This document shows positions 14,487 to 23,642 of a DNA stretch of 43,963 nucleotides, in pieces. The notes under the pieces were generated by a model. The model made no database searches. It was given only the letters and a program-made list of their open reading frames with translations, and was not told the origin of the DNA. Made by a program: the position numbers and the translations under genes. Numbering within the stretch: position 1 is the stretch's first letter; every line of letters begins with the position of its first letter. Origin of the DNA: an uncultured Clostridia bacterium (GTDB lineage: Bacteria; Bacillota; Clostridia; TANB77; CAG-508); the NCBI GenBank assembly GCA_944392425.1, contig CALXWM010000007.1, positions 1 to 43,963 of the forward strand, written 5' to 3'.

Positions 14487-16751
14487 ATGAACTTTGACTT
14501 TTCAAAAGAGCCAGGAAAAAAACTAGAAAAACAAGAATATGAAACAAAAATGGAGCCAGTTATTTCTATTATTACTCCATTTTACAATAGTGGTAAATAT
14601 ATAAGACAAACAGTAAATTCAATATTAAATCAAACATTTCCTAATTTTGAGTTATTAATTATTGATGATGGTTCAAAAGATGAGGAAAGTCTTAAAGAAC
14701 TAGAAAAAATAGAAAAGCTAGATAGTAGAATAAAAGTATTCCATAAACAAAATGAAGGTTTAGCTGCTACAAGAGACTATGGAGCAAAAAAGGCTTCAAA
14801 ATCTAGTAAATATCTATGCTTTATTGATGATGATGATTTAATTGAACCTACATATTTAGAGTGTTTATATTTTTCATTAATTACAAACCCAAAAGCCTCT
14901 TGGGCATATACTGATTCAGTAGGATTTGAAGGACAAGAATATCTTTGGAATAAATATTTTGATTCAAATAAATTAAAAAAGCAAAATGATTTAGTGGCTT
15001 CTTCTTTAATTAGAAAAGAAGATTTTGAAGCAGTAAACGGATATGAATTAAGAGAAAAAGCTCTAAATGAAGACTGGAACTTTTGGCTTAAGCTAATTGC
15101 TAAAGGCAAGTTCCCTGTGCATGTTAATTTTTATGGATTCTGGTATAGAAGAAAATTGAAATCTAGTGAACTTGCTAGAGTTAAAAATAATCAAAAGAGA
15201 AATAATGAAATAATAAGTGAGTCTGCAAAAAAAATAAAAAAGAGAGTAAAAGCTATACAATATCCAAGATTTAATTATGATTGGGACAAAATAGAAGATA
15301 AAATAAATATTGAGACAAATATAAAAAGGCAAAATAATAATAAAACAAATATTTTAATGATTATTCCTTGGATGGTTATGGGTGGAGCTGATCAATTTAA
15401 TTTTGATTTAATTTCTAGATTAGATAAATCAAAATTTGACATAACAATAGTTTCAACAGAGCCAGCTGTAAATATTTATAGACAAAATTTTGAACAATAT
15501 GCAACAGTTTATGATTTAACTACATTTTTGGATCAAAAATATTGGCCTGCATTTGTAAATTATTTAATAGAAAAAAATAATATTAATATTATTTTAAATA
15601 CAAATAGTGAATTTGGATATAGTATGCTTCCTTATTTAAAAGCAAAGTATGCAAACATACCTATTATAGATTATGTTCATATGGAAGAATGGTATAATCG
15701 TAATGGTGGTTATTCTAGAGATTCAAGCAGTGTAGCTTCTGTTATTGACAAAACTTTAGTATGTAATGAAAATAGTAGAAAAATACTAATGGATTATTTT
15801 GGAAGAAATACTAATGAAGTAGAAACTGTTTATATTGGTGTAGATGAGAAAAAATATGACCCAAGTAAATATAACATTCAAGAATTAAAACAAAAATATA
15901 ATCTACCAGAAGATAAATACATAATTAGCTATATTTGTAGAATTTCGGAGCAAAAAAGACCATTTTTATTATTAGAAGTAGCAAAAAAACTAAAAGAAAA
16001 AAGAGATGATTTCATCATTTTAGTTGTAGGAGATGGAAATTTATTAAATAAAATGAAATCTACTGCAAAAAAATATGGTTTATCAAACAATATAATTTTT
16101 ATGGGAAGAACTAATAAAACTGATGAAATATATGCAATAAGTGATTTAACAATTAATTGTTCTATAAAAGAAGGATTAGCTCTAACAGCATATGAATCTT
16201 TAGCTATGGGTGTACCAGTTGTTTCTAGTGATGTGGGAGGACAAAAAGAACTTATAGATAAAAACACTGGAGTTATTGTTCCTTGTATGCAAGATGAGGA
16301 AGATATACAAAACTTTAGCTACAGTGATGAAGAAGTTTTAAATTATATAAATGCCATAAATAAAGTTATAGAAAATTTAGAAAAATACAAACAAAATTGT
16401 AGAAAAAAGATTTTAAACGGATTTACTATAGATCAAATGGTTATTAAAATGACAAATATATTAAAAGAAACTGCCAAAAATCCAAATAGTAAGAAATGTA
16501 TTTCAAATAATAATATAGATATTTGCAAAGAACTTATTACAAATAGGCTTATAGGAATAAGTGATAAATATGTGTGGGAAGCAAAAGAATACAATAAATT
16601 CTATGGATATTCTACAGACGATATGCAAAATTATAAATTTGAATTATTTAAAGATAAAATGTGGCAACATAAGTGGTATAGAGGAATAATAAAACTATTG
16701 CAAAAAACAGGAATAATGAAGGCTTTAAAAAAAGTATCTAATTTAGAATAA
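14487..16751 (+). CDS. Two-domain glycosyltransferase: GT2 fused to GT4
   Basis: 754 residues from ATG 14487 (AAAGGAAA upstream; the TTG at 14433 lies inside the repeat element and is rejected). The N-terminal GT2 domain (about residues 25-270) has ISIITPFYNSGKYIRQTVNS, DDGSKDEES, CFIDDDDLIEP (DxD-type) and NEDWNFWLKL. The C-terminal GT4 domain (about 290-690) begins ILMIIPWMVMGGADQFNFDL and has ISYICRISEQKRPFLL, VVGDGN and the E-x7-E motif in KEGLALTAYESLAMGVPVV. Such fusions add two sugars in sequence, the GT2 inverting and the GT4 retaining. It is soluble and probably follows the exporter in the same pathway. Confidence 0.9.
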   Translation: MNFDFSKEPGKKLEKQEYETKMEPVISIITPFYNSGKYIRQTVNSILNQTFPNFELLIIDDGSKDEESLKELEKIEKLDSRIKVFHKQNEGLAATRDYGAKKASKSSKYLCFIDDDDLIEPTYLECLYFSLITNPKASWAYTDSVGFEGQEYLWNKYFDSNKLKKQNDLVASSLIRKEDFEAVNGYELREKALNEDWNFWLKLIAKGKFPVHVNFYGFWYRRKLKSSELARVKNNQKRNNEIISESAKKIKKRVKAIQYPRFNYDWDKIEDKINIETNIKRQNNNKTNILMIIPWMVMGGADQFNFDLISRLDKSKFDITIVSTEPAVNIYRQNFEQYATVYDLTTFLDQKYWPAFVNYLIEKNNINIILNTNSEFGYSMLPYLKAKYANIPIIDYVHMEEWYNRNGGYSRDSSSVASVIDKTLVCNENSRKILMDYFGRNTNEVETVYIGVDEKKYDPSKYNIQELKQKYNLPEDKYIISYICRISEQKRPFLLLEVAKKLKEKRDDFIILVVGDGNLLNKMKSTAKKYGLSNNIIFMGRTNKTDEIYAISDLTINCSIKEGLALTAYESLAMGVPVVSSDVGGQKELIDKNTGVIVPCMQDEEDIQNFSYSDEEVLNYINAINKVIENLEKYKQNCRKKILNGFTIDQMVIKMTNILKETAKNPNSKKCISNNNIDICKELITNRLIGISDKYVWEAKEYNKFYGYSTDDMQNYKFELFKDKMWQHKWYRGIIKLLQKTGIMKALKKVSNLE

Positions 16752-16798
16752 TCTATAAAATCTACTAGATAGTAGATTATGAGGAGTTAAAATAAAAA

Positions 16799-18319
16799 AT
16801 GCAAAAAATTATGAAAAAATTAAAAGATAAAAATTTATACATTAGTTTATTAATTTCACTAGTATTTTTTGCAATATTCATTAAATTAGAATATGCAACA
16901 GATACATATAGTCTTTTTGAAGAAGCAGTTTCTACAAGAGTAAATCACTTTTTACTATCAGGTAGATTTGTAACAGCACTTTGGTGGGGAGCGGTAAATT
17001 TTTTCCACCTTAGTGATTATTTAATATATTTATCATCTTTTGCTTTAGCAATTATTTGCATAACCCTTTCAATATATAACCTGTTTTTAGTTTTTAGCAA
17101 AAAAATAAAAAAAGAGGTAATTTGCTTACTTGTAAGCACAATTATAATAATAAATCCTTTTACAATTGAGCTATTTTTATTCTTAGAAAAAGGAATTTTA
17201 ACTTTTGCTATACTTTTATCAGTACTTGCTTTTTGCGAATTTGCAAAATATTTAGATGGAAATAAAAAGGCTCTTAAATATGTATTTATATTTATGCTTA
17301 TTGCTACATTTAGTTACCAAGGTGTTATTGGATTATTTATAGCTTTATCAACAGCTTATATTGTGTTTAACACAAAAAGTATTAAGAACTTTATAAAAAA
17401 TAATGTAATAGTTTTACTAGGATATGGTGTACCTGCAATAATTAATTTACTTATCATTAGACTATTTTTCTCAAATGATAGAGTAAATGGAGCTATAAAC
17501 TTTTCAGAGTCTATACAAAAAGTTTTAAATGGCACGAAAGAAATGATAGATTCATATACAATTTTACCGGAAAACACATTAAAGATAGCTATTGGAATAT
17601 TAGCAATATTTTCAATTGTTTTAATAATTATAAATAAAAAAGACAAAATAGGCAGTAAGCTATTAAAAATATTAGGACTTGTATATGTTTTTGTAGCAAC
17701 TTTAGGAATAACAATTATTCCACAGCTTATGCAAAATACAGAATCTATTTGGTTTGTACCAAGAAGCACATATCCTTTTGGTGCAATAATAGGAATAATG
17801 TGTATGTATTTACTATACCTTGCATGTAGGGAAGAATTAGATGTAACAAGCAAAATTGAAGGCAAAAATAATGTAATAACTTTGCAAAATATTGTTAACA
17901 TTTTTGTGGGCACAATTTGTGTAGTAATGCTTTTGATGCAATTATATAGTTTTAATAAAATAGAAATTGATCATTACACAGTAAATTATTTAGATAAAAT
18001 AAATAGTTTAAAAATTGGAGAAGAAATAAAGCTTTATGAGCAAGAAACAGGAAATAATATAACAAAAATATGTGTTTATAATGACATGAATGTAACTTAT
18101 TCTTATAAGGGGTTATGGTCAAACAAAGATACCAATATAACAGGTTTTAATCCGGAATGGTCAATTGTAAATATGATAAATTATTATAACAATCTTGATT
18201 TAACTGCTGGAGAAAAAAGCTCTAAAATAGAGGAAAATTTTAAAGAGCAAGATTGGGACGATTTTAACACAGAACAGATTATATTTATTGATGATACAAT
18301 ACATTATTGTAAGTTTTAG
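16799..18319 (+). CDS. GtrII-like membrane glucosyltransferase (GT-C type)
   Basis: 506 residues with about 11 membrane segments and a C-terminal soluble tail of about 120 residues outside the membrane. Opening features match the Glucos_trans_II (GtrII) family: an early Asp in ATDTYSLFEEAV, then HFLLSGRFVTALWWG and NPFTIELFLFLEKGILTF, then FSYQGVIGLFIAL. These proteins take a sugar from a polyprenyl phosphate and transfer it to a glycan outside the cell. A paralogue lies at 31052; both end in a DW(D/N)xFNxEQ motif followed by a short hydrophobic strand. GAGGAG sits 11 nt before ATG 16799. Confidence 0.75.
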   Translation: MQKIMKKLKDKNLYISLLISLVFFAIFIKLEYATDTYSLFEEAVSTRVNHFLLSGRFVTALWWGAVNFFHLSDYLIYLSSFALAIICITLSIYNLFLVFSKKIKKEVICLLVSTIIIINPFTIELFLFLEKGILTFAILLSVLAFCEFAKYLDGNKKALKYVFIFMLIATFSYQGVIGLFIALSTAYIVFNTKSIKNFIKNNVIVLLGYGVPAIINLLIIRLFFSNDRVNGAINFSESIQKVLNGTKEMIDSYTILPENTLKIAIGILAIFSIVLIIINKKDKIGSKLLKILGLVYVFVATLGITIIPQLMQNTESIWFVPRSTYPFGAIIGIMCMYLLYLACREELDVTSKIEGKNNVITLQNIVNIFVGTICVVMLLMQLYSFNKIEIDHYTVNYLDKINSLKIGEEIKLYEQETGNNITKICVYNDMNVTYSYKGLWSNKDTNITGFNPEWSIVNMINYYNNLDLTAGEKSSKIEENFKEQDWDDFNTEQIIFIDDTIHYCKF

Positions 18320-18390
18320 TAAAATTTCTATTAAAAAAGCTCCAATATGTAGCTTAATAAAACAAATTATCGTTAAAGGGAGAGAATCTA

Positions 18391-20433
18391 ATGAACATTA
18401 TACAAAAGTGTACAAACAAACTGAAAAAGGATTGGAAGTTTTTCTTGATACTTTTTATAAGTATAATAGCTATAATTGCTATGGCATTTTACGCTTTAGG
18501 AGTGTCAAATAAATTATATAATGCAAATGAAAAAATAGAAACAGATAAATATGTAGAAAACATAAATGTAGGCACTATTATAGAGCAAAAAATAATTGGC
18601 GACAAAAATAATTTTGAAAGAGTTGATATTGACTTTGAACCATTTAAGGATGAATATGGCAATTTTTGTAATATTACAATTGGCATGAAAGATGAAACTG
18701 GAAATGTTATAAAAGAAGAAAATATTTCTAGAAATTATATTAGAGAAAATTCTACTTATGAATTTAAATTTAAAAAGCAAAAAAATTCAGAAGGAAAAGA
18801 GTACACTTTATATATTAAATATGAGCCAGAAAGCGGAACAGAAGTTAACAAGTTTTTTTCAGTAAAATACAAAGCTAACGAAAATTTAGCAAGTAATCCA
18901 GAAAATGCAAATATTGAAGTTGAAAATAGCACTAATATTAATCAAGAAAGCTTTTGGGTAAATGGACAACAAGTAAAAGGTACACTTGGAGTACAAGAAT
19001 ACTATTTAAACAATAGTAAACTTATATTTTTCGTAATTGCAGTTATAATTTTAGTAGTATATGCAATATTTATAAGCATTTATTTAAGATATAAAAAAGA
19101 TATAAAAGTAGAAAAAATATTCTTATATACTGTTCCAGTAATTTGCTTGTTTTACATAATAGCTATGCCAACTTTTAAAAATCATGATGAACTTTATCAT
19201 TGGTATAGATCTTATGAAGTATCAATAGGAAAATTTATGGAAGGCATAGATGGAGATACTTTAGGAACTATTATGCCTGAAAGTGTTGGAAAAGCAGCAA
19301 CAGACGATTGGCAAAGTATAACATATGGAAAAGTTAAAGAAAACTTAGGCTTAGAACTAGAAAAAGAAAATACAGCACTTTTGTATTCAGAAACATCTGC
19401 AGTATATTCATTTATACAGTACATTCCTCAAGCAATAGGAATATTTATTACTAGATTATTTACAGATAAAGTATTACTTTTAGCTTATGGTGGAAGAATA
19501 ATGAATATGATATTTTCTATTCTTCTTATATATTGGGCAATAAAGAAAATACCATTTGGCAAAAAAATACTTTTAGGTTTGTCATTTATACCAATTGCAA
19601 TAGAAGGATTTTCATCACTTTCACCAGATGCAATGACAATATCTATGGCATTTTTCTATATTGCATATATACTTAGCCTAGCATTTAATAAAGAAAACCA
19701 TATTATAGATGGAAAGAAAATAGCTATTCTTACCATATTATCAGTAATTATGGCTATGTGCAAAATAGTATATTTGCCATTAATACTATTATTATTTATA
19801 ATACCTAAAGAAAAGTTTAAAAATGAAAAGAAAATAAAAAATATAATATTTATTGGAGCAATTGCAGTTGTATTAAATTTAATATGGCTAATGATTGCAG
19901 GAATTTATCTTTCTCATTTTAGAGAAGGAGATTCAGCAGTTCAAGTTATAAGTATATTAACTCATCCTATAAAATATTTACAAAATTGTTTATATACATT
20001 AAATTTAAATGGACAAGACTATATATATTCAATGTTTGGTGGAGAGCTGGGATGGGGAGAACTTGTACAACTAAATTCAATTGTACCATATGCCTTAGCA
20101 CTAATATGTATATGGATTACAATTACAGATCAAACAATAAAAGATAAGTTTAAACTTTATCAAAAAGTATGGATTTCATTAACTATTATTGCTGTAATAG
20201 GACTTATATTTACAAGTCTTTATGTTCAATGGACTACAATTGGAAGTGATTCTATCTTAGGAATACAGGGTAGATACTTTATACCAATATTGCCTTTAAT
20301 TGCTTTATTAATCGGAAGTCAATTAAAAGTAAAAACAGATTATAGTGAAGAAAACACTTGTAAAACAATTGCCACTATTGGAGTGGTTTTGCAAATTTGG
20401 GCAATTTTAGCAATTGTAATTTGTCATTTGTAA
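18391..20433 (+). CDS. DUF2142 polytopic membrane protein (probable GT-C)
   Basis: 680 residues. One N-terminal membrane segment (residues 15-40) is followed by an extracytoplasmic domain of about 165 residues of unknown fold, then a membrane core of about 11 segments. The core begins at a loop containing FKNHDELYHWYRSYE, the acidic first-loop motif (DE..H/Y) of DUF2142. It also has FSSLSPDAMTISMAFFYIAY and LGIQGRYFIPILPLIALLIG, both diagnostic for that family. DUF2142 proteins have GT-C-like topology and sit in surface glycan loci; transfer of a lipid-linked sugar outside the membrane is inference. GGGAGAG precedes ATG 18391. Confidence 0.82.
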   Translation: MNIIQKCTNKLKKDWKFFLILFISIIAIIAMAFYALGVSNKLYNANEKIETDKYVENINVGTIIEQKIIGDKNNFERVDIDFEPFKDEYGNFCNITIGMKDETGNVIKEENISRNYIRENSTYEFKFKKQKNSEGKEYTLYIKYEPESGTEVNKFFSVKYKANENLASNPENANIEVENSTNINQESFWVNGQQVKGTLGVQEYYLNNSKLIFFVIAVIILVVYAIFISIYLRYKKDIKVEKIFLYTVPVICLFYIIAMPTFKNHDELYHWYRSYEVSIGKFMEGIDGDTLGTIMPESVGKAATDDWQSITYGKVKENLGLELEKENTALLYSETSAVYSFIQYIPQAIGIFITRLFTDKVLLLAYGGRIMNMIFSILLIYWAIKKIPFGKKILLGLSFIPIAIEGFSSLSPDAMTISMAFFYIAYILSLAFNKENHIIDGKKIAILTILSVIMAMCKIVYLPLILLLFIIPKEKFKNEKKIKNIIFIGAIAVVLNLIWLMIAGIYLSHFREGDSAVQVISILTHPIKYLQNCLYTLNLNGQDYIYSMFGGELGWGELVQLNSIVPYALALICIWITITDQTIKDKFKLYQKVWISLTIIAVIGLIFTSLYVQWTTIGSDSILGIQGRYFIPILPLIALLIGSQLKVKTDYSEENTCKTIATIGVVLQIWAILAIVICHL

Positions 20434-20448
20434 ACTTGAATTTTATCC

Positions 20449-20607
20449 AAAATCTACAATATACATTTTTCCGCATTTGCCTCACGGTTTCGCCTACGCG
20501 AAAGCGCTTGCACGCTCCGTCTTCGCTTCTAAGTGCAAGACAAAAGTGTGTGACATCGTTATCAGCTACGCTACGCTAAAAGCTCCAAAACATATATTGT
20601 AGATTTT
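20449..20607. repeat. GC-richer intergenic element with terminal inverted repeats, copy 2
   Basis: Ends AAAATCTACAATATACATT and, inverted, AACATATATTGTAGATTTT. Compared with copy 1, the outer bases differ (TCTA for GCTC), but both arms changed together, so pairing is kept. The core CGCATTTGCCTCACGGTTTC and CGCTTGCACGCTC are shared with copy 1. A 60-codon open frame crossing it (20397-20579) is not a gene. Confidence 0.7.
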
Positions 20608-20663
20608 GAATAAATTTTGAATGTGAAATTAAGTTTATTAATGACAAAAGAAAGGAAGTAAAA

Positions 20664-21602
20664 ATGGACAAAATAGCGGTTTTAATACCTTGCTACAATG
20701 AAGCAAAAACGGTTGAAAAAGTAATAAAGGACTTTAAAAAAGCATTGCCAGAAGCTACAATTTATGTTTATGACAATAATTCAAATGATGGTACAGATGA
20801 AATAGCAAGAAAAGCAGGAGCTGTTGTCAGGTATGAAAGAAAGCAAGGAAAAGGCAATGTTATAAGGTCAATGTTTAGAGAAATAGATGCAGAGTGTTAT
20901 ATCATGACAGATGGTGATGACACATATCCAGCAGAAGATGCTAGAAAAATGTGTGATTTAGTTCTAAACAAAAATGTAGATATGGTAATAGGAGACAGAC
21001 TTTCTTCAACATATTTTGAAGAAAATAAAAGACCTTTCCATAATATAGGAAATGTTGTAGTTAGGGGCTTGATTAATTTAATATATAAAAGTAAAATAAG
21101 AGATGTAATGACAGGTTATAGAGCATTTAGTTATAGATTTGTAAAAACATTTCCGGTACTATCGAAAGGATTTGAAATAGAAACAGAAATGACTATACAC
21201 ACATTAGACAAAAATTTGAATTGGGAAAATGTTATTATAGAATACAGAGATAGACCAAAAGGCAGTTTTTCAAAACTTAACACATATGCGGATGGTGCTA
21301 GAGTAATAAAAACAATAATAACTCTATATAAAAACTATAAACCTTTTTCATTTTTTCTATGGATTGCTTTAATTTGTGGTATAATAGGTACAGCATTTTT
21401 AATTCCTGTACTTATAGACTATGTAAATAGTGGTTTAGTGCCAAAAATGCCATCATTTGTAGCAAGCGTATTCTTTTATATGTGTATGGTTCAATCATTC
21501 TTTGGCGGAATAATATTACAAACGACTATTAACAATTCAAGAAGAGAATTTGAAATTAAATTGAATGAGTTTGAAGATAGAAAAAATAGTAAACTAAACT
21601 AA
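20664..21602 (+). CDS. Membrane-anchored GT2, polyprenyl-phosphate sugar synthase-like (DPM1/GtrB type)
   Basis: 312 residues. The GT2 catalytic domain reads IAVLIPCYNEAKTVEKVIKD, YDNNSNDGTDEIA, IMTDGDDTYPAEDARKM (DxD) and DVMTGYRAFSYRFVKTFP. Two C-terminal membrane segments (about 232-255 and 265-290) follow. This layout is that of dolichol/polyprenyl-phosphate mannosyl- or glucosyltransferases, which load a sugar on undecaprenyl phosphate for use outside the cell. It is more DPM1-like than the two GtrB-like genes downstream. Start ATG 20664 follows AAAGGAAG. Donor sugar unknown. Confidence 0.88.
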   Translation: MDKIAVLIPCYNEAKTVEKVIKDFKKALPEATIYVYDNNSNDGTDEIARKAGAVVRYERKQGKGNVIRSMFREIDAECYIMTDGDDTYPAEDARKMCDLVLNKNVDMVIGDRLSSTYFEENKRPFHNIGNVVVRGLINLIYKSKIRDVMTGYRAFSYRFVKTFPVLSKGFEIETEMTIHTLDKNLNWENVIIEYRDRPKGSFSKLNTYADGARVIKTIITLYKNYKPFSFFLWIALICGIIGTAFLIPVLIDYVNSGLVPKMPSFVASVFFYMCMVQSFFGGIILQTTINNSRREFEIKLNEFEDRKNSKLN

Positions 21603-21633
21603 GAATGTATATTTAGGTTTTTAAGGAGTTGCA

Positions 21634-22656
21634 ATGAAAAAAATATCATTAGTTATACCAATGTATTATGAAGAACAAGTAGCAGAAGAGTGTTATAGAA
21701 GGACAAGAAATGTCTTAAAAAGCATTGAAGAATACGATTATGAAATTATTTTTATAAATGATGGAAGTAAAGATAAAACATTAGAAATATTAGAAACTAT
21801 AGCAAAAGAAGATAATAAAGTTAAGGTAATTTCATTTTCTAGAAATTTTGGACATCAATCGGCAGTAACAGCTGGACTTAAATACGCTACAGGGGATGCT
21901 ATTATTATAATGGATGCGGACTTGCAAGATCCTCCTGAGTTAATACCAGATATGCTTAAGTATTGGGAAAATGGTTATGATGTAATTTATGGCAAAAGAA
22001 AAAAGAGAGAAGGAGAATCTGCTTTTAAATTACTTACGGCAAAAGTATTTTATGAGACATTAAACAAATTATCTGATGTTGAAATACCTAAAGATACAGG
22101 AGATTTTAGGTTAGTGGATAAAAAAGTGGTAGATGTTGTAAACAATTTACCAGAACATAATAAATTTTTAAGAGGATTATTTAGTTGGGTAGGATTTAGG
22201 CAATATGCATATGAATACGAAAGAAAAGAAAGATTTGCAGGAAAAACAAAATATCCACTTAAAAAAATGATGAAATTGGCAAAAGACGGAATTTTTAGTT
22301 TTTCAACAAAACCTTTAAAAATAGTTGGAGGGCTTGGTATTATTTCAGTTATAATATCAATAGCAATTCTTATATACGCAATACTTTCTTATGCATATAG
22401 TTGGAATAACTTAACTCCTGGATGGACATCTATTATGTGTACAATAACCTTTTTAGGAGGAGTTATATTGTTATCACTTTGGATGATTGGAGAATACATA
22501 GGAAGAATATATGAAGAAACTAAGCAAAGACCTCAATACATAATAGAAAAGACTATTAATATTAATAAATTGAGAAATATGAGTAATGACTTTAAATCAA
22601 ATAAAAATGAAAAATTAAAAGAAAGGAGAGTCGTATTAAATACGACAAAAGATTAA
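21634..22656 (+). CDS. GtrB-like polyprenyl-phosphate glycosyltransferase (GT2)
   Basis: 340 residues. ISLVIPMYYEEQVAEECYRR, INDGSKDKT, SFSRNFGHQSAVTAGL, IMDADLQDPPELIPDML (DxD plus the QDPPE signature of GtrB/ArnC) and PKDTGDFRLVD form the catalytic domain. Two membrane segments (about 230-255 and 265-290) and GEYIGRIYEETKQRPQYIIE close the family core. It makes undecaprenyl-phosphate-sugar for a GT-C partner. AAGGAGTT precedes ATG 21634. It is followed by a close paralogue with a 1-nt overlap. No GtrA flippase gene is visible beside it. Confidence 0.9.
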   Translation: MKKISLVIPMYYEEQVAEECYRRTRNVLKSIEEYDYEIIFINDGSKDKTLEILETIAKEDNKVKVISFSRNFGHQSAVTAGLKYATGDAIIIMDADLQDPPELIPDMLKYWENGYDVIYGKRKKREGESAFKLLTAKVFYETLNKLSDVEIPKDTGDFRLVDKKVVDVVNNLPEHNKFLRGLFSWVGFRQYAYEYERKERFAGKTKYPLKKMMKLAKDGIFSFSTKPLKIVGGLGIISVIISIAILIYAILSYAYSWNNLTPGWTSIMCTITFLGGVILLSLWMIGEYIGRIYEETKQRPQYIIEKTININKLRNMSNDFKSNKNEKLKERRVVLNTTKD

Positions 22657-23600
22657 TGAAAAAGATAACAATAATTATACCAGCATATAATGAAGAAGAA
22701 TCTTTACCATTTTTATATGAAAGATTAGAAAAATTAATAAACAGCATGGAAAATTATGAGTTTGAAATATTATTTGTAAATGATGGTTCAAAAGATAGTA
22801 CAATAAATTTAATTAAAGAATATAGAGAAAAAGATCCAAGAATATCTTATGTAGATTTCTCAAGAAATTTTGGTAAAGAAACTGCAATGATAGCAGGCCT
22901 AGATTATGCGACAGGAGATGCAGTAATATTTATGGATGCAGACCTTCAAGACCCACCAGAGTTAATACCAGAAATGATTAAGTACTGGGAAGAAGGATAT
23001 GATGATGTATATGCTCAAAGAAAATCTAGAGCAGGCGAAAGTTTTTTGAAAAAGTTTACATCAAAAATGTATTACAGAGTATTACAAATGCTTACACCAG
23101 TTCCTATTCAAAAAGATACAGGAGACTTTAGACTACTTGATAGAAGATGTGTAAATGCATTAAAAAAACTTAGAGAAACAGACCGTAACTCTAAATCTAT
23201 GTTTAGTTGGATAGGCTATAAGAAAAAAGCAGTAATGTATGATAGAGACGCAAGAGTTGCAGGAAAAACAAAATGGAATTATAAAAAGCTAGTAAATCTT
23301 GCAATAGATGGTATAACATCATTTACAACTTCTCCACTTAGAATATCAACATACATTGCAATACCTACTTTTTTAGCATTGATTATTTATTTTATATATG
23401 TAATAATCAAATGTATAAGACTAAATGTTGCAATTCAAGCATTTCAAGCAATAATTTTATTGGTATTATTCTTCTCAGGAGTTCAAATTCTGCTTTTTGG
23501 CATAATAGGAGAATATTTAGGAAGAATATTTAATGCATCAAAAAATAGACCTTTATATTTAGTAAACGAGTATAATGGAAAAAGAGAAGAAAACGAATAA
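22656..23600 (+). CDS. GtrB-like polyprenyl-phosphate glycosyltransferase (GT2), tandem paralogue
   Basis: 314 residues, same build as the gene upstream: ITIIIPAYNEEESLPFLYER, VNDGSKDST, DFSRNFGKETAMIAGL, FMDADLQDPPELIPEMI, QKDTGDFRLLD, two membrane segments, and GEYLGRIFNASKNRPLYLV. The start overlaps the previous stop (TAATG at 22654-22658). The nearest good Shine-Dalgarno (AAAGGAG, about 22620) is some 30 nt away, with a small hairpin (GTCGTA/TACGAC) between, so translation is probably coupled to the upstream gene. Two side-by-side paralogues suggest two different polyprenyl-P-sugars or acceptors. Confidence 0.9.
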   Translation: MKKITIIIPAYNEEESLPFLYERLEKLINSMENYEFEILFVNDGSKDSTINLIKEYREKDPRISYVDFSRNFGKETAMIAGLDYATGDAVIFMDADLQDPPELIPEMIKYWEEGYDDVYAQRKSRAGESFLKKFTSKMYYRVLQMLTPVPIQKDTGDFRLLDRRCVNALKKLRETDRNSKSMFSWIGYKKKAVMYDRDARVAGKTKWNYKKLVNLAIDGITSFTTSPLRISTYIAIPTFLALIIYFIYVIIKCIRLNVAIQAFQAIILLVLFFSGVQILLFGIIGEYLGRIFNASKNRPLYLVNEYNGKREENE

Positions 23601-23642
23601 TTGTATTACTATAAACAAAAAAAGAAAGAATAAGATGAAAAA

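Noticed and set aside
17356-17913. Long minus-strand open frame (185 codons) and similar ones at 9528-9971, 30033-30503, 4757-5269 and 33785-34207
   Set aside because: They lie fully antisense to well-supported membrane-protein, rpiA or polA genes. They are a by-product of AT-rich codon use, without ribosome sites or recognisable domains.
18288-18512. 74-codon plus-strand frame overlapping the DUF2142 gene start
   Set aside because: It overlaps the ends of two strong genes out of frame and has no domain signal.
20397-20579. 60-codon frame through repeat copy 2
   Set aside because: It crosses the end of the DUF2142 gene and the non-coding repeat element; its composition follows the repeat, not a protein.
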